In this document: one piece after another, positions 52,291-61,499 of the stretch
Numbering within the stretch: the stretch's first letter is position 1
Layout: each line of letters begins with the position of its first letter
Source: an uncultured Clostridia bacterium
GTDB lineage: Bacteria; Bacillota; Clostridia; Christensenellales; QALW01
DNA length: 64,000 nucleotides
Reading direction: 5' to 3'
NCBI GenBank assembly: GCA_934434555.1
Contig: CAKRZX010000011.1
Span: 1 to 64,000 of the forward strand
Made by a program: the position numbers and the translations under genes
Notes under the pieces: generated by a model
Seen by the model: the letters and a program-made list of their open reading frames with translations, nothing else
Database searches by the model: none
What the model was told of the DNA's origin: nothing

Positions 52291-53745
52291 ATGCTTGAAA
52301 GAGTACCGTCCAAAAAGCCCGTAATAGGCATTTTCGCCGCAGCCCACGGCACATATTGGGGGCAGTTCCCCGGGCTTAAAGAAAATATGGAGAAATATCA
52401 CACCGATTTTGTTTCGCTTGTTTCAAAAAACGAGGGCGAAATCGTTGATTTGGGAATAATCGACACGAGTATTTCCGCGTTTGACGCGGCGGCAAAGTTC
52501 AACGCCGCAAACGTAGATATTATCTTCTGCAATATGATAACTTATGCAACATCAAGCGTGTTCGCTCCCGTGCTGCGTGATTGTTCCGCACCGATGATTC
52601 TCTGCGCACTTCAACCCCGCCGCGCAATGGATTATGAAAACGCCAACACGTTTATGCAGCTTGAAAATGACAATATTTGCTCCGTTCCGGAGTTTTGCGG
52701 AGTTGCGTCAAGAATGAACAAACCGATTCACGATATTATAATCGGCACGCTTTATAATGACAAAAAAGCGGAGCAGTCAATTCACGAATGGTGCCTTATC
52801 GCCAAGGCGTTAAGAACCCTGCGCGGCGCGAGAATAGGGCTTATGGGGCACGTACTTGAAGCAATGTACGATATGCATACCGACCCCACAGCCGTGTTTA
52901 ATTCGTTCGGCATACACGTTCCGCTTTTGGAAATTGACGATTTGCTGACCGAATACAATAAGGTAACAAAAGAAGAAATCGACGAACAGACGGCAATAAT
53001 AAAGGACGAATTTGATATGCCCGAACCCAAGAGCGACCCGGTAACAATGAAACTTACCGATGAAGACCTGTTTAACGCCGCAAAGGCTTCGGCGGCGCTT
53101 GAAAGGTTCAGAAAAACATATAAACTTGACGGACTTGCATATTTCTACGCGGGTGCCGAGGGAAGCGAAAACCGCAAACTTGCCGGTTCGCTTATTTTAG
53201 GCAACTCAATGCTTATTGCCCGCGGAGTGCCAATGTGCGGCGAATTTGACATTAAGACCTGTATCGCTATGATGATTATGGATACCATCGGCATCGGCGG
53301 AAGTTTTGCCGAAATACATCCGTTTGATTTTGACGGTGACTGCATTCTCGTAGGTCATGACGGCCCTCACCACATCCAACTTGCCCAGGGCAAGCCCGTT
53401 GTGCGCTCATTAAAGAAATATCACGGCAAAGCGGGAAGCGGTGCATCGGTTGAGTTCAAACTTAAAGAAGGACCTTTTACGATGCTCGGCATAAATCAGA
53501 CTGCCGACGGCGGTTTCAGGTTTGTTATCGGCGAGGGAATCTCAAACGCGGGTGCAATACCCGCAACCGGAAACACGAATACACGTGCGTCCTACAAGCC
53601 CGATACGCCTGCGTTTATTAAAAAATGGTGTCTTGCGGGGCCGACACATCACTTTGCAATGGGTACGGGAAACTATGCATCCACCCTTGAAAAATTGGGC
53701 AAAGTGCTTGGTGTTGAAACGGTTGTTGTAGGCACTAACGAATAA
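52291..53745 (+). CDS. L-fucose/L-arabinose isomerase-family protein
   Basis: The 484-residue protein matches the isomerase family: VIGIFAAAHGTYWGQFPGL at the start, FCNMITYATSSVFAPVL, IGLMGHVLEAMYDMHTDP near ~180, and late metal-site candidates in ADGGFRFVIGEG and GPTHHFAMGTG. It would interconvert an aldose and a ketose; the exact sugar cannot be read from sequence. The ATG at 52291 follows AAGGAGA. It is cotranscribed with a GH99-like gene. Confidence 0.85.
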   Translation: MLERVPSKKPVIGIFAAAHGTYWGQFPGLKENMEKYHTDFVSLVSKNEGEIVDLGIIDTSISAFDAAAKFNAANVDIIFCNMITYATSSVFAPVLRDCSAPMILCALQPRRAMDYENANTFMQLENDNICSVPEFCGVASRMNKPIHDIIIGTLYNDKKAEQSIHEWCLIAKALRTLRGARIGLMGHVLEAMYDMHTDPTAVFNSFGIHVPLLEIDDLLTEYNKVTKEEIDEQTAIIKDEFDMPEPKSDPVTMKLTDEDLFNAAKASAALERFRKTYKLDGLAYFYAGAEGSENRKLAGSLILGNSMLIARGVPMCGEFDIKTCIAMMIMDTIGIGGSFAEIHPFDFDGDCILVGHDGPHHIQLAQGKPVVRSLKKYHGKAGSGASVEFKLKEGPFTMLGINQTADGGFRFVIGEGISNAGAIPATGNTNTRASYKPDTPAFIKKWCLAGPTHHFAMGTGNYASTLEKLGKVLGVETVVVGTNE

Positions 53746-53755
53746 GGAGAACAAA

Positions 53756-54955
53756 ATGTACAATGTAAAACTTTATGATTATGTGCCTGTGCCCGAGCCG
53801 GCGACAACGGATTATATCGTTGCCGCCCACGTGTATAATGCGTGGAAAAAGGGCGGCACAAACGTGCATAAGGGTTTTGACCAATTTCTTGATTATCCCG
53901 AGCGGCTGCCGCTTTTGGGAAGATACGATGAGGAAAATCCCGAAGTGTGCGACTGGGAAATAAAATGGGCGCTTGAACACGGCGTAAACTGCTTTATCTA
54001 CTGTTGGTACAGAAAAAAAGAGAGTATGGACAGGAAGATAACGGTTGACGATTTGCGTCTTGCTCACGGCATTCACGAGAGCCTTTTCAACGCCCGATAC
54101 GGCAAACAGATGAGGTTTGCAATTATGTTCGAGGCGCAGTCCCGGTGGGGGAACACGAATCCGAAAGATTTTGAAGAAAATCTGCTGCCGTTCTGGATGG
54201 AACAGTACTTCTTAAAAGAAAACTATCTTGTTATCAATAATAAACCCGTACTGTTTATTTACGATTATCAGAACCGCGTCCGTGACGGATTCGGCGGCGA
54301 AGAAAAACAGGCGGAAGCGTTTTTAAAGGCGCAGGATTATGCAAAGAAATTCGGCTTTGACGGTATCACATTTACGGTTGAGTACCGCTATGACGACCTT
54401 TCGAGATATGATGAATACAAAAAAGGCGGGTACGATTCCACCTTTACGTATTGCTGGCCTGTAAACAGCCCGCTCCGCCCATCGCAGGAAGAGGTAATAA
54501 ACGAGCAGATGCGCATTATGTACGCACGTGCCGCAAAAGACCCGTATTATTTTCTTCCCTGCGCAAGCAAGCAGTGGGACCCACGTCCCAGAATGGACAT
54601 AATGCCCGAGGTCTACGGCACTCCGGAAAAAACACCTATCTGGAATCTTGAACCCGCGTCGTGGCGCGAATTGCTTGAAAAAATCAAACGGCTTATGGAT
54701 ACATTGCCGAAAGATTCACTTGCGTCAAAAATGATTTTACTTGATAACTGGAACGAGTGGGATGAGGGACATTACCTTTTGCCGCACTACGAAGGGGGAT
54801 TTAAGTATCTGCAAGCGGTGCGAGAGGTGTTTACGAAACGTGACAATCTTCCCGATTACCGCGATCCGGCATTTCTCGGATTGGGACCCTACGATAAAAA
54901 CTGGGGAAGCGCCGATTATTCACAGTACTGCAAGGGCAAAAAACTTGATAAATAA
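53756..54955 (+). CDS. GH99-like/WbsX-type glycan-active protein
   Basis: The 399-residue protein shows the WbsX/GH99-like pattern: IVAAHVYNAWKKGG, GVNCFIYCWYRKKESMDR near ~80, LVINNKPVLFIYDYQ near ~155 and the C-terminal DNWNEWDEGHYLLPHYEGGFKYL. It has no signal peptide, so it acts in the cytoplasm, presumably on an imported glycan. It forms an operon with the isomerase-like gene 11 bases upstream; together they suggest use of a deoxy- or branched-sugar polymer. Confidence 0.82.
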   Translation: MYNVKLYDYVPVPEPATTDYIVAAHVYNAWKKGGTNVHKGFDQFLDYPERLPLLGRYDEENPEVCDWEIKWALEHGVNCFIYCWYRKKESMDRKITVDDLRLAHGIHESLFNARYGKQMRFAIMFEAQSRWGNTNPKDFEENLLPFWMEQYFLKENYLVINNKPVLFIYDYQNRVRDGFGGEEKQAEAFLKAQDYAKKFGFDGITFTVEYRYDDLSRYDEYKKGGYDSTFTYCWPVNSPLRPSQEEVINEQMRIMYARAAKDPYYFLPCASKQWDPRPRMDIMPEVYGTPEKTPIWNLEPASWRELLEKIKRLMDTLPKDSLASKMILLDNWNEWDEGHYLLPHYEGGFKYLQAVREVFTKRDNLPDYRDPAFLGLGPYDKNWGSADYSQYCKGKKLDK

Positions 54956-54956
54956 C

Positions 54957-54992
54957 AAAAATCCGAAAGTCTGCGCGGCTTTCGGATTTTTT
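54957..54992 (+). terminator. Terminator of the isomerase-GH99 operon
   Basis: AAATCCGAAAG and CTTTCGGATTT pair around TCTGCGCGG, followed by a T-run. Confidence 0.9.
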
Positions 54993-54993
54993 C

Positions 54994-55045
54994 TTGACAA
55001 AAACAGAATTAAATATTATAATATTAAAAATTCTAAAATTAGAAT
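54994..55045 (+). promoter_or_regulatory. MarR promoter and palindromic operator
   Basis: A consensus promoter, TTGACA (54994-54999) and TATAAT (55017-55022) with 17-base spacing, is followed by ATTCTAAAATTAGAAT (55030-55045), a palindrome at the start point. It fits self-repression by the MarR product. Confidence 0.8.
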
Positions 55046-55062
55046 AATTCACGGAGGCAGAT

Positions 55063-55491
55063 ATGTCCGCAATAAAAATGATCGCACTGGGCAGAAAACT
55101 TTCAAATACGTACTGTACAATGGCACAGCCGATTTTGCGCAGGTATAAGATAAATCAAACCTGCTTTGATATTCTGTTGTTTTTGGCGAATAACCCCGAA
55201 AACAACACGGCACGGGATTTGTGCGAAATCCGCGGAATCAAAAGCGGAATCGCGTCGGTGGCGGTTGAATCACTGATAAAATCAGGCTACCTTACGCGTG
55301 AAGACGATAAAACCGACCGCCGCATACACAGGCTTGTTCCAACCGAAAAAGCGCAGAATGCAATCTTTGACGGACAGGAAATGCAAAAGATTTTTACCGA
55401 AAAACTCAGGCACGGGATAAGCGATGAAGAAATTGAAATGTTCAATAATTTCATTGAGAAAATAGAAAAGAACATAACGGAGGAACAATAA
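55063..55491 (+). CDS. MarR-family transcriptional regulator
   Basis: The 142-residue protein has the MarR winged helix: INQTCFDILLFLANNPEN, NTARDLCEIRGIKSGIASVAVESLIKSGYL as the recognition region, and the wing TREDDKTDRRIHRLVPTEKA. It has a strong promoter with a likely operator. It normally would control the following gene, but that is now a chimeric remnant, so its present target may be only itself or a distant locus. Confidence 0.88.
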   Translation: MSAIKMIALGRKLSNTYCTMAQPILRRYKINQTCFDILLFLANNPENNTARDLCEIRGIKSGIASVAVESLIKSGYLTREDDKTDRRIHRLVPTEKAQNAIFDGQEMQKIFTEKLRHGISDEEIEMFNNFIEKIEKNITEEQ

Positions 55492-55837
55492 TGTATAAGG
55501 TGTTGATTTGTGTTCTTGCGGGGCTCGGCGCGGGACTCGGCACGGGATTTGCCGGAATGAGCGCCGCGGTACCGTTCTTAAAGCATATCATGCTTATCCT
55601 GCGGGAAATTACGAACACATTTCTTTCCCGGAGTGCATCAAGTATATTACATATCCGGTGGGAACGGCTTTGCCTCTCGATGACAAAAAACGCATGAAAA
55701 TCATAAACGGCATGGATGTAAATTATATGACACTTGACTTGTTCAAAGGTATTGAGAACCGCAACGAGCTTACAGACGAAGAAAAAGCAGTTGCCAAACG
55801 CTTCCGAGAAAGCATAAAGAACGGCTTAATGAAGTAG
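55491..55837 (+). pseudogene. Chimeric remnant: start of a membrane protein joined to the end of another gene
   Basis: The first ~25 codons (VLICVLAGLGAGLGTGFAGMS) look like the start of a TauE/SafE-type exporter. The sequence then changes character, and the frame that continues sensibly is a different one: HAYPAGNYEHISFPECIKYI, then DVNYMTLDLFKGIENRNELTDEEK to a stop at 55837. The two parts are in different frames, so a deletion has joined two genes that once followed marR. Confidence 0.65.
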
Positions 55838-55840
55838 TTC

Positions 55841-55874
55841 TCGCTCTGCCGATTATTTTTGGCAGAGCTTTTTT
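55841..55874. terminator. Bidirectional terminator
   Basis: GCTCTGCC and GGCAGAGC pair around GATTATTTTT, followed by TTTTTT, between convergent units. Confidence 0.88.
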
Positions 55875-55878
55875 GCAT

Positions 55879-56646
55879 TCAGCCGTTACGGCGTTTCCTG
55901 TACTGTCCGGGACTTTCTCCCGTCAAGAGCTTAAATTGCTTGATGAACTGTATATCGTTTTCGTAATTTAATATCTCAGAGATAGTTTTTATTAAGTAAT
56001 CGGTTGTAAAAAGCAGTTGCTTTGAATAGTTTATCCTGCTTGCAATCACGTCTTTTATAGGAGTTGTATTAAAGCACTGCTTATACAAATGCTGAAAATA
56101 CGATTTGCTCATATATGCCTTATCGGCGAGCTTTTGCACGGAATATTCCTCAGTGGGCGTGTTATAGATTAAATTGCGGATTTCGGACATTTTATTTTTG
56201 TGTAATCCGATTTCTTCCTCTTCAAAAGCGCTTTGGAATTTAATAAGTATTGCCTTAAAGAGCAGCTCGGATATCATTTCCTTTTCTCCCGAAAGCCTTT
56301 CGTTCTGCATCAATCTAATCAAGTCTGAACAGTCCTGTACGATTTTATTTGACTGTGCAAATTTATTAAAAACAATTTTATCAAATAAAAATCCCTCTTT
56401 GCCGGCGTCAAAGTTAAACGCAACCCAATCGTTTATATATCTGCCGCCGTCCGCACCGAAGCTGTGGGGAGTGTTTTGCTCTATCATTATCATGGAATTC
56501 GGTTTCAGCCGCATTTTTTCGTTGTTTATAATAAACCATGCATCCGACCGAATTATCAGCAGCAAATATTCTTTCAGCCCGTTGGGGCGAATAAGCTTAA
56601 AATCCTCGCTGTGCCTGAAATCGTGTCCTACCGAATTAAATATCAT
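55879..56646 (-). CDS. AraC-family transcriptional regulator of the GH43 gene
   Basis: The ATG at 56646 follows GGGAGAAA. The 255-residue protein has a cupin-type sensor (LKPNSMIMIEQNTPHSFG near ~65) and two C-terminal helix-turn-helices (VQKLADKAYMSKSYFQHLYKQ and LIKTISEILNYEN...FIKQFKLLTGESPGQY). It is divergent from the GH43 gene, 114 bases apart, and is probably its sugar-responsive activator. Confidence 0.87.
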   Translation of the reverse strand: MIFNSVGHDFRHSEDFKLIRPNGLKEYLLLIIRSDAWFIINNEKMRLKPNSMIMIEQNTPHSFGADGGRYINDWVAFNFDAGKEGFLFDKIVFNKFAQSNKIVQDCSDLIRLMQNERLSGEKEMISELLFKAILIKFQSAFEEEEIGLHKNKMSEIRNLIYNTPTEEYSVQKLADKAYMSKSYFQHLYKQCFNTTPIKDVIASRINYSKQLLFTTDYLIKTISEILNYENDIQFIKQFKLLTGESPGQYRKRRNG

Positions 56647-56760
56647 TTTTATTTCTCCCAAAAGCAGTATTTGACAGTATATAAGCATTATATCACATTG
56701 TTTCGGCATTTGCAAGGATGTATAATAAACAAGACAAAAATCAGAAAGGACACAAATATT

Positions 56761-57669
56761 ATGAATTTTCGGGCACAAAAATTATTTGCAGGCGGTGATG
56801 CCTTTATATTAAAGCATGACGGCGCTTACTATGTTTACTGCACAACCGAAAACGATATGCCTGCTTTCACTCCGGAGTATCCTTTTTTTGAAACGGTAAA
56901 AGACGGTATGGACGGAATAGAAGTACACATATCAAAAGACACAAAGAAATGGGAAAAGCCGAAATATTGCTTAAAAAAAGGCGATGTTTTGGGCTCACAC
57001 GGATTTTGGGCTCCCGAGGTTGCCTATTATAACAACAGATTCTATATGGTATACTCGGCAGACGAGCATATGTCAATAGCAGTTTCCGACAGTCCCGAGG
57101 GTCCCTTTGCCCAGTGGTCAGACGGCTGGCTTCTCCCGTTTAGGTCAATAGACGGTCACTTATTCTTTGATGATAACGGAAAAATATACTTATATTACGC
57201 TTATCTTAACAATTGCAACAAAATACGTGTTGCAGAGATGTCTTCCGACTTAAAGAAAGTTACTCGCGTATATGATGATATTCTTATACAGGCAGAGGAA
57301 AAGTGGGAAACAGTTGATTCCGACGTTGCGGAAGGACCGTTTGTACTTAAACACAAGGGGCTCTACTACCTGACCTATTCCTGCAATCACACGAGGTGCA
57401 AGGACTATGCCGTGGGCTACGCAGTATCCGAATCTCCCACAGGGCCTTTTAAGAAGTACGAGGGAAATCCCATTCTCCACAGATTCGGCAACATCGTGGG
57501 AACAGGGCATCACAGCTTTATGCCCACCGATGATGAAAATAAATTCATTTGTGTTTATCACTGCCACAGCGATAATCCCGAATCATTTAAGCCCCGTCAG
57601 ATATGCCTTGCGGAAGCAGAATTTGTTGACGACGGCTCGGGCTGTGACAAGCTGGTAATACACCAATAA
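56761..57669 (+). CDS. Glycoside hydrolase family 43-like protein
   Basis: The 302-residue five-bladed-propeller protein has the GH43 landmarks: GGDAFILKHDGAYYVYCT (catalytic base Asp), SHGFWAPEVAYYNNRFYMVYS, SIDGHLFFDDNGKIYLYYA and VAEGPFVLKHKGLYYLTYS (catalytic acid Glu). Family members release arabinose, xylose or galactose from plant polysaccharides. No signal peptide is visible, so it works on imported oligosaccharides. AGAAAGGAC lies before the ATG. Confidence 0.87.
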   Translation: MNFRAQKLFAGGDAFILKHDGAYYVYCTTENDMPAFTPEYPFFETVKDGMDGIEVHISKDTKKWEKPKYCLKKGDVLGSHGFWAPEVAYYNNRFYMVYSADEHMSIAVSDSPEGPFAQWSDGWLLPFRSIDGHLFFDDNGKIYLYYAYLNNCNKIRVAEMSSDLKKVTRVYDDILIQAEEKWETVDSDVAEGPFVLKHKGLYYLTYSCNHTRCKDYAVGYAVSESPTGPFKKYEGNPILHRFGNIVGTGHHSFMPTDDENKFICVYHCHSDNPESFKPRQICLAEAEFVDDGSGCDKLVIHQ

Positions 57670-57730
57670 TTTTTAGAAAGAATGTATAAAAAGGATTACA
57701 GTAAGAAAGGATTGCCGTCCCCCACGGCAG

Positions 57731-57766
57731 AAAAATAAGGACCGATACAAGGTCCTTATTTTTTAT
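57731..57766 (+). terminator. Terminator downstream of the GH43 gene
   Basis: AAATAAGGACC and GGTCCTTATT pair around GATACAA, followed by TTTTTT. Confidence 0.88.
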
Positions 57767-57831
57767 TATTCATCAGCGAAGCCGTTATTCATTTGAAAAA
57801 GTCGCTTTAATTAATATTGAATAATACAAGT

Positions 57832-57862
57832 AAAGTCCCAAAGACGCAAGCCTTTGGGACTT
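57832..57862 (-). terminator. Terminator of tRNA-Tyr
   Basis: AAAGTCCCAAAG and CTTTGGGACTTT form a perfect stem directly after the tRNA 3' end on the minus strand; the T-run is short. Confidence 0.7.
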
Positions 57863-57947
<85 letters not shown>

Positions 57948-58036
57948 GAAATGCTTATTCAGTATACAAAATAACAAAAAAATTGTCAAGCATAATTTGC
58001 TGTGTCGACGGCATATAATTTTGCGGAGGGATTAAA

Positions 58037-58360
58037 ATGTACAGGACAGGCAAGTATATGATTTACAGAGAACATATGAATCTGCGTGCAAAACCGGGCG
58101 CGAGCTCAAAAATACTCGGGATTATTCCGCAGGGCAGCTGCATAGAAGTAAAGGAAGTGCGGGACAACTGGGGGAAAACGGAGTTTGACGGTAAAACGGG
58201 GTGGTGCTGTATAAGCGAATGTTTTGCCCGAATTGTTTCCGATTGCGAAAACGGCAAATGCTGTTATTACGAAAAATGCGCACAACTTGAAAAACTTCTT
58301 TCCGTGTTGTGCGCAAATGTTGAAGAAATAGAGGAAATCATTGAGCGTAACGGCATATAA
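58037..58360 (+). CDS. SH3-domain protein
   Basis: The 107-residue protein begins with a bacterial SH3 domain: MNLRAKPGASSKILGIIPQGSCIEVKEV and NWGKTEFDGKTGWCCISECF. The C-terminal part has a Cys cluster (CENGKCCYYEKC) and a short helix (LEEIEEIIERNG-like). No signal peptide is seen, which is unusual for wall-binding SH3 proteins. GGAGGG lies before the ATG. Confidence 0.75.
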   Translation: MYRTGKYMIYREHMNLRAKPGASSKILGIIPQGSCIEVKEVRDNWGKTEFDGKTGWCCISECFARIVSDCENGKCCYYEKCAQLEKLLSVLCANVEEIEEIIERNGI

Positions 58361-58516
58361 TTATAGTTTGCTGCTTTTATTGCCGTTTGCTCTTTTTGCT
58401 GTTTCTTTTACAATTGAATTATTTGCCGTTAAAGCAAAACTGTTTCCGTTTGACTTTGCGGCAATTTTTTTTACCAATACAATCGTAATCAGCATCAATA
58501 CAAAACCCGGCTTTCC

Positions 58517-58545
58517 TTGACGGGTTTTGTGCTTTATGATATAAT
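58517..58545 (+). promoter_or_regulatory. Promoter of the 58571 gene, overlapping a hairpin
   Basis: TTGACG (58517-58522) and a perfect TATAAT (58540-58545) are 17 bases apart. The -35 box overlaps the stem ACAAAACCCG/CGGGTTTTGT (58500-58530), which may terminate upstream transcription. Confidence 0.75.
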
Positions 58546-58570
58546 TCATAAGTTGAAATGAGGAATAAAT

Positions 58571-59782
58571 ATGATAAACAGAATCTGCACGGCAAACAAA
58601 AACTGTAATTTTGAAAAAATGCGCGCTCTTGGCTACACGGGAGTTATATTTTTTGAACCCGATGAAGACGGAATTAAACTTGCAAACAGCCTTGGGCTTG
58701 AAACTTATGCTGACAGCGAAAATGCGTCACTGCTGTTTCTTGACTCGGTAAGTGAAGAGAATATACAAAAAGCGAAGAATCACAAGGCGGTTTTTTATCT
58801 GCCCGACGTTGCGGATTTTGACGAAGAAATTCTTATTTCACGTCTGCCGGAAAATGCGGGTGTGATAATTCCCTTTGAGTCGTGGCAGAACGTGGAGCGG
58901 GAAAACGCTTCCGTAAAGGCGGGTTTCGGTGCAGTGGCTGTGTGCGAAGCAAGCGACGGACTTAAAAGTTTTATTTTGCATGCGAAAAACGCGGGCATAA
59001 TAGTGTTGATTCAGAACTTTCTTTCGGGGAAAACGGACGAACTGCCTGTTTTTGTTCCCGCTTTGATGCAGTGGATGCTGAGAAAACAATCCTGCGATAC
59101 GCTTGAATGTGACGGCTTTGTTGAATCGGGTGCGGACGGATTTCGGGAAAATATCGTTTCCGAGTTTGTTTCACGTTTATATAATACTTCCGATGACCCG
59201 GGACTTTGCCTTGCCAAACTTGCGGGTGAAAAATACAAAGAAAACGGTCAAAAAATGATTATGGCGTTTAAGTATGCCTCGGACGGTGCAAACTTTATTC
59301 TGCCCGAGGCTGCCGACGTGAACGGTCCGTTTGCTTTTTCTGCGTCATACCCGCTTGTTGAAGATGAAATTTACGATTTTCCCTTTGACAAAAAAGACGT
59401 TACTCTTGAAATAGATTCGCTTTTAAGGGCAAACGAGAATTTTATAAAAGCCGCAAATGCCGCTGCGGGAATTGACGGAGAAATCGAGGGAATCTGCCGA
59501 TTCATTTCTTCGACCCTTGAAACGGCGATAAATGCTAAAAAGTGGTATCGCAGACTTCACGCCGCTAAGCGGGAAAAACAGAATGTACGAAAGAAATTCC
59601 TTTTTGAACAAATGGTCAATATTGCCAACAGAGAACTTAAAAATACGCAGGTTTGCGCTGAAATTCTGTTTAATAACCCTGCGATTGCACAAAAAGCCTG
59701 CGGAATAAATGCAATAGAAGCAAAAATTAGGCTTACCGAGGCGGCGGCACAGAATTTGAAGATACAAATTCAGCAAATGTAA
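58571..59782 (+). CDS. Hypothetical protein with glycosidase-like N-terminal pattern
   Basis: The 403-residue soluble protein has a repeating beta/alpha rhythm in its first half (MRALGYTGVIFFEPDEDGIK; AVFYLPDVADFDEEIL; AGVIIPFESW; GIIVLIQNFL), which could be a TIM-barrel-like fold. The last ~130 residues are helical and basic (WYRRLHAAKREKQNVRKKFLFEQM). I recognise no family or catalytic motif. It has its own promoter and precedes the SufC-like operon. Confidence 0.6.
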   Translation: MINRICTANKNCNFEKMRALGYTGVIFFEPDEDGIKLANSLGLETYADSENASLLFLDSVSEENIQKAKNHKAVFYLPDVADFDEEILISRLPENAGVIIPFESWQNVERENASVKAGFGAVAVCEASDGLKSFILHAKNAGIIVLIQNFLSGKTDELPVFVPALMQWMLRKQSCDTLECDGFVESGADGFRENIVSEFVSRLYNTSDDPGLCLAKLAGEKYKENGQKMIMAFKYASDGANFILPEAADVNGPFAFSASYPLVEDEIYDFPFDKKDVTLEIDSLLRANENFIKAANAAAGIDGEIEGICRFISSTLETAINAKKWYRRLHAAKREKQNVRKKFLFEQMVNIANRELKNTQVCAEILFNNPAIAQKACGINAIEAKIRLTEAAAQNLKIQIQQM

Positions 59783-59841
59783 TAGTCATTTTGCAAAATC
59801 TATGGTAGAATATATCGAAAAATAAATTCGGAGAAGAAAAA

Positions 59842-60570
59842 ATGCTTCAATTAAAAAATATATCATATGCGGTTAAAGACGAAAACGGAAAAACAAAAGA
59901 TATTCTCAAAAATATTACCGCTGACATCGGCGACCGTTTTGTTGCGGTAACGGGTCCTAACGGCGGCGGCAAGAGTACTCTTGCAAAAATTATAACGGGT
60001 ATTTATAAGCCGACGGAAGGGCAGATTATTCTTGACGGAGAGGACATAACTCCGCTTTCGGTTACCGACAGGGCAAAGAAAGGTATAAGTTTTGCTTTTC
60101 AGCAGCCGGTAAGGTTTAAGGGGATAACGGTGCTTGATCTTATAACTCTTGCGGCGGGCAAAAAACTTAACGTAAACGAAGCGTGCGAATATCTTTCGGA
60201 AGTTGGGCTTTGCGCAAGGGATTATGTTAACCGCGAAGTTAACGCAAGCCTGTCCGGAGGAGAGCTTAAAAGGATAGAAATTGCAATGGTCCTTGCACGC
60301 GGAACAAAATTTTCTGTTTTTGACGAGCCTGAGGCAGGCATAGATTTATGGTCGTTTAACAACCTTATACAGGTTTTTAAAAATATGCACGCAAAAACCA
60401 ACGGAACTATTCTTATAATTTCGCACCAGGAACGCATACTTGATATTGCCGATAAAATCCTTGTTGTCGCCGAGGGCGAAATTGCCGCATACGGCAGGAA
60501 GAACGATATTCTGCCGACACTTTTGAACAGTAAGCAGATCGCGTGCAAAACGCTTACCGATAAGTTTTAA
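59842..60570 (+). CDS. smsC: SufC-like ATPase of a minimal SUF (SMS) system
   Basis: The 242-residue ABC ATPase has Walker A GPNGGGKSTLAK at ~39, a Q-loop in FAFQQPVRFKG typical of SufC, the signature LSGGELKRIEIA at ~140, Walker B FSVFDEPEAGIDLWS and the switch His in LIISHQE. The EPEAGID wording is SufC-like. With a single SufB-like partner directly behind it and no sufD or sufS in view, it fits the two-gene SMS Fe-S assembly system. GGAG lies before the ATG. Confidence 0.85.
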   Translation: MLQLKNISYAVKDENGKTKDILKNITADIGDRFVAVTGPNGGGKSTLAKIITGIYKPTEGQIILDGEDITPLSVTDRAKKGISFAFQQPVRFKGITVLDLITLAAGKKLNVNEACEYLSEVGLCARDYVNREVNASLSGGELKRIEIAMVLARGTKFSVFDEPEAGIDLWSFNNLIQVFKNMHAKTNGTILIISHQERILDIADKILVVAEGEIAAYGRKNDILPTLLNSKQIACKTLTDKF

Positions 60571-60581
60571 GGAGGACGGCA

Positions 60582-61499
60582 ATGAATCAGATACAAAAAG
60601 ACCTGCTGGAAAAAATAGCTGATATCCACGGTGTTCCGCAGGGGGCATACAACCTCCGCATGAACGGCGAGGGAGCCGGCAGAAACACTACGGAGCATAT
60701 TGATATCGTTACAAAAAAGGACAAGCCCGGTATCGATATTTTCATAAAGCCCGGCACGAAAAATGAAAGCGTGCATATACCGGTAATTATTTCGCAGACT
60801 GGGCTTAACGACCTTGTTTATAACGATTTCTTTGTAGGCGAAAACTGCGATGTTACCATTGTAGCGGGGTGCGGAATCCATAACGGCGGTGACGAAGAGA
60901 GCCGGCACGACGGTATTCATACTTTCCACGTTGCAAATAATGCGAAAGTAAAATATATTGAAAAGCATTACGGCGAGGGCGACGGGAACGGTGAGAATAT
61001 AATGAATCCCACAACCGTTGTTTATTTGGACGAAAACGCATATATGGAAATGGAAACCGCCCAGATTAAGGGCATAAACTCTACAAAGCGCAAGACACAG
61101 GCGGAACTTAAAACGGGCGCAACGCTTGTTATTCACGAAAAAATTCTGACCCATGGCAGCCAGTACGCCGAAACGAATTTCGACGTTGATTTGGCGGGCG
61201 AGGATTCCTCAACCCACGTTGTTTCCCGTTCCGTTGCAAAGGAAAACTCAAAGCAGTTGTTCCTATCAAATGTGCGCGGCAACAACAGGTGTTCGGGACA
61301 CACTGAATGTGACGCAATTATTATGGATTCGGCGTCGGTAAGCGCAATTCCCGAAATCAGCGCGAACCACGTTGAAGCAAGCCTTATTCACGAAGCGGCA
61401 ATCGGTAAGATTGCGGGCGAACAGATAATAAAACTGATGACCTTGGGGCTTACGGAAAAAGAGGCGGAAGAGCAGATTATAAGCGGGTTCTTGAAATGA
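60582..61499 (+). CDS. smsB: SufB/SufD-like scaffold of a minimal SUF (SMS) system
   Basis: The 305-residue beta-helical protein lies 11 bases after the SufC-like gene. It has NLRMNGEGAGRNTTEHIDIV, then VTIVAGCGIHNGG, and the SufB-type C-terminal region (RGNNRCSGHTECDAIIMDS, SAIPEISANHVEASLIHEAAIGKI). It is shorter than SufB (~470). It would assemble Fe-S clusters with the ATPase. It overlaps the next gene by four bases. Confidence 0.85.
   Translation: MNQIQKDLLEKIADIHGVPQGAYNLRMNGEGAGRNTTEHIDIVTKKDKPGIDIFIKPGTKNESVHIPVIISQTGLNDLVYNDFFVGENCDVTIVAGCGIHNGGDEESRHDGIHTFHVANNAKVKYIEKHYGEGDGNGENIMNPTTVVYLDENAYMEMETAQIKGINSTKRKTQAELKTGATLVIHEKILTHGSQYAETNFDVDLAGEDSSTHVVSRSVAKENSKQLFLSNVRGNNRCSGHTECDAIIMDSASVSAIPEISANHVEASLIHEAAIGKIAGEQIIKLMTLGLTEKEAEEQIISGFLK

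Larger units (their letters stand above)
57670..57862. other. Non-coding gap between GH43 gene and tRNA-Tyr
   Basis: This gap holds an 18-codon frame at 57682 of no evident meaning, a terminator at 57731-57766 and the tRNA terminator at 57832-57862. I see no other gene. Confidence 0.5.

Noticed and set aside
58361..58549. Minus-strand 62-codon open frame and an overlapping plus-strand hydrophobic stretch
   Set aside because: Neither has a convincing ribosome site or family pattern; the region is better explained by a hairpin and promoter for the 58571 gene.
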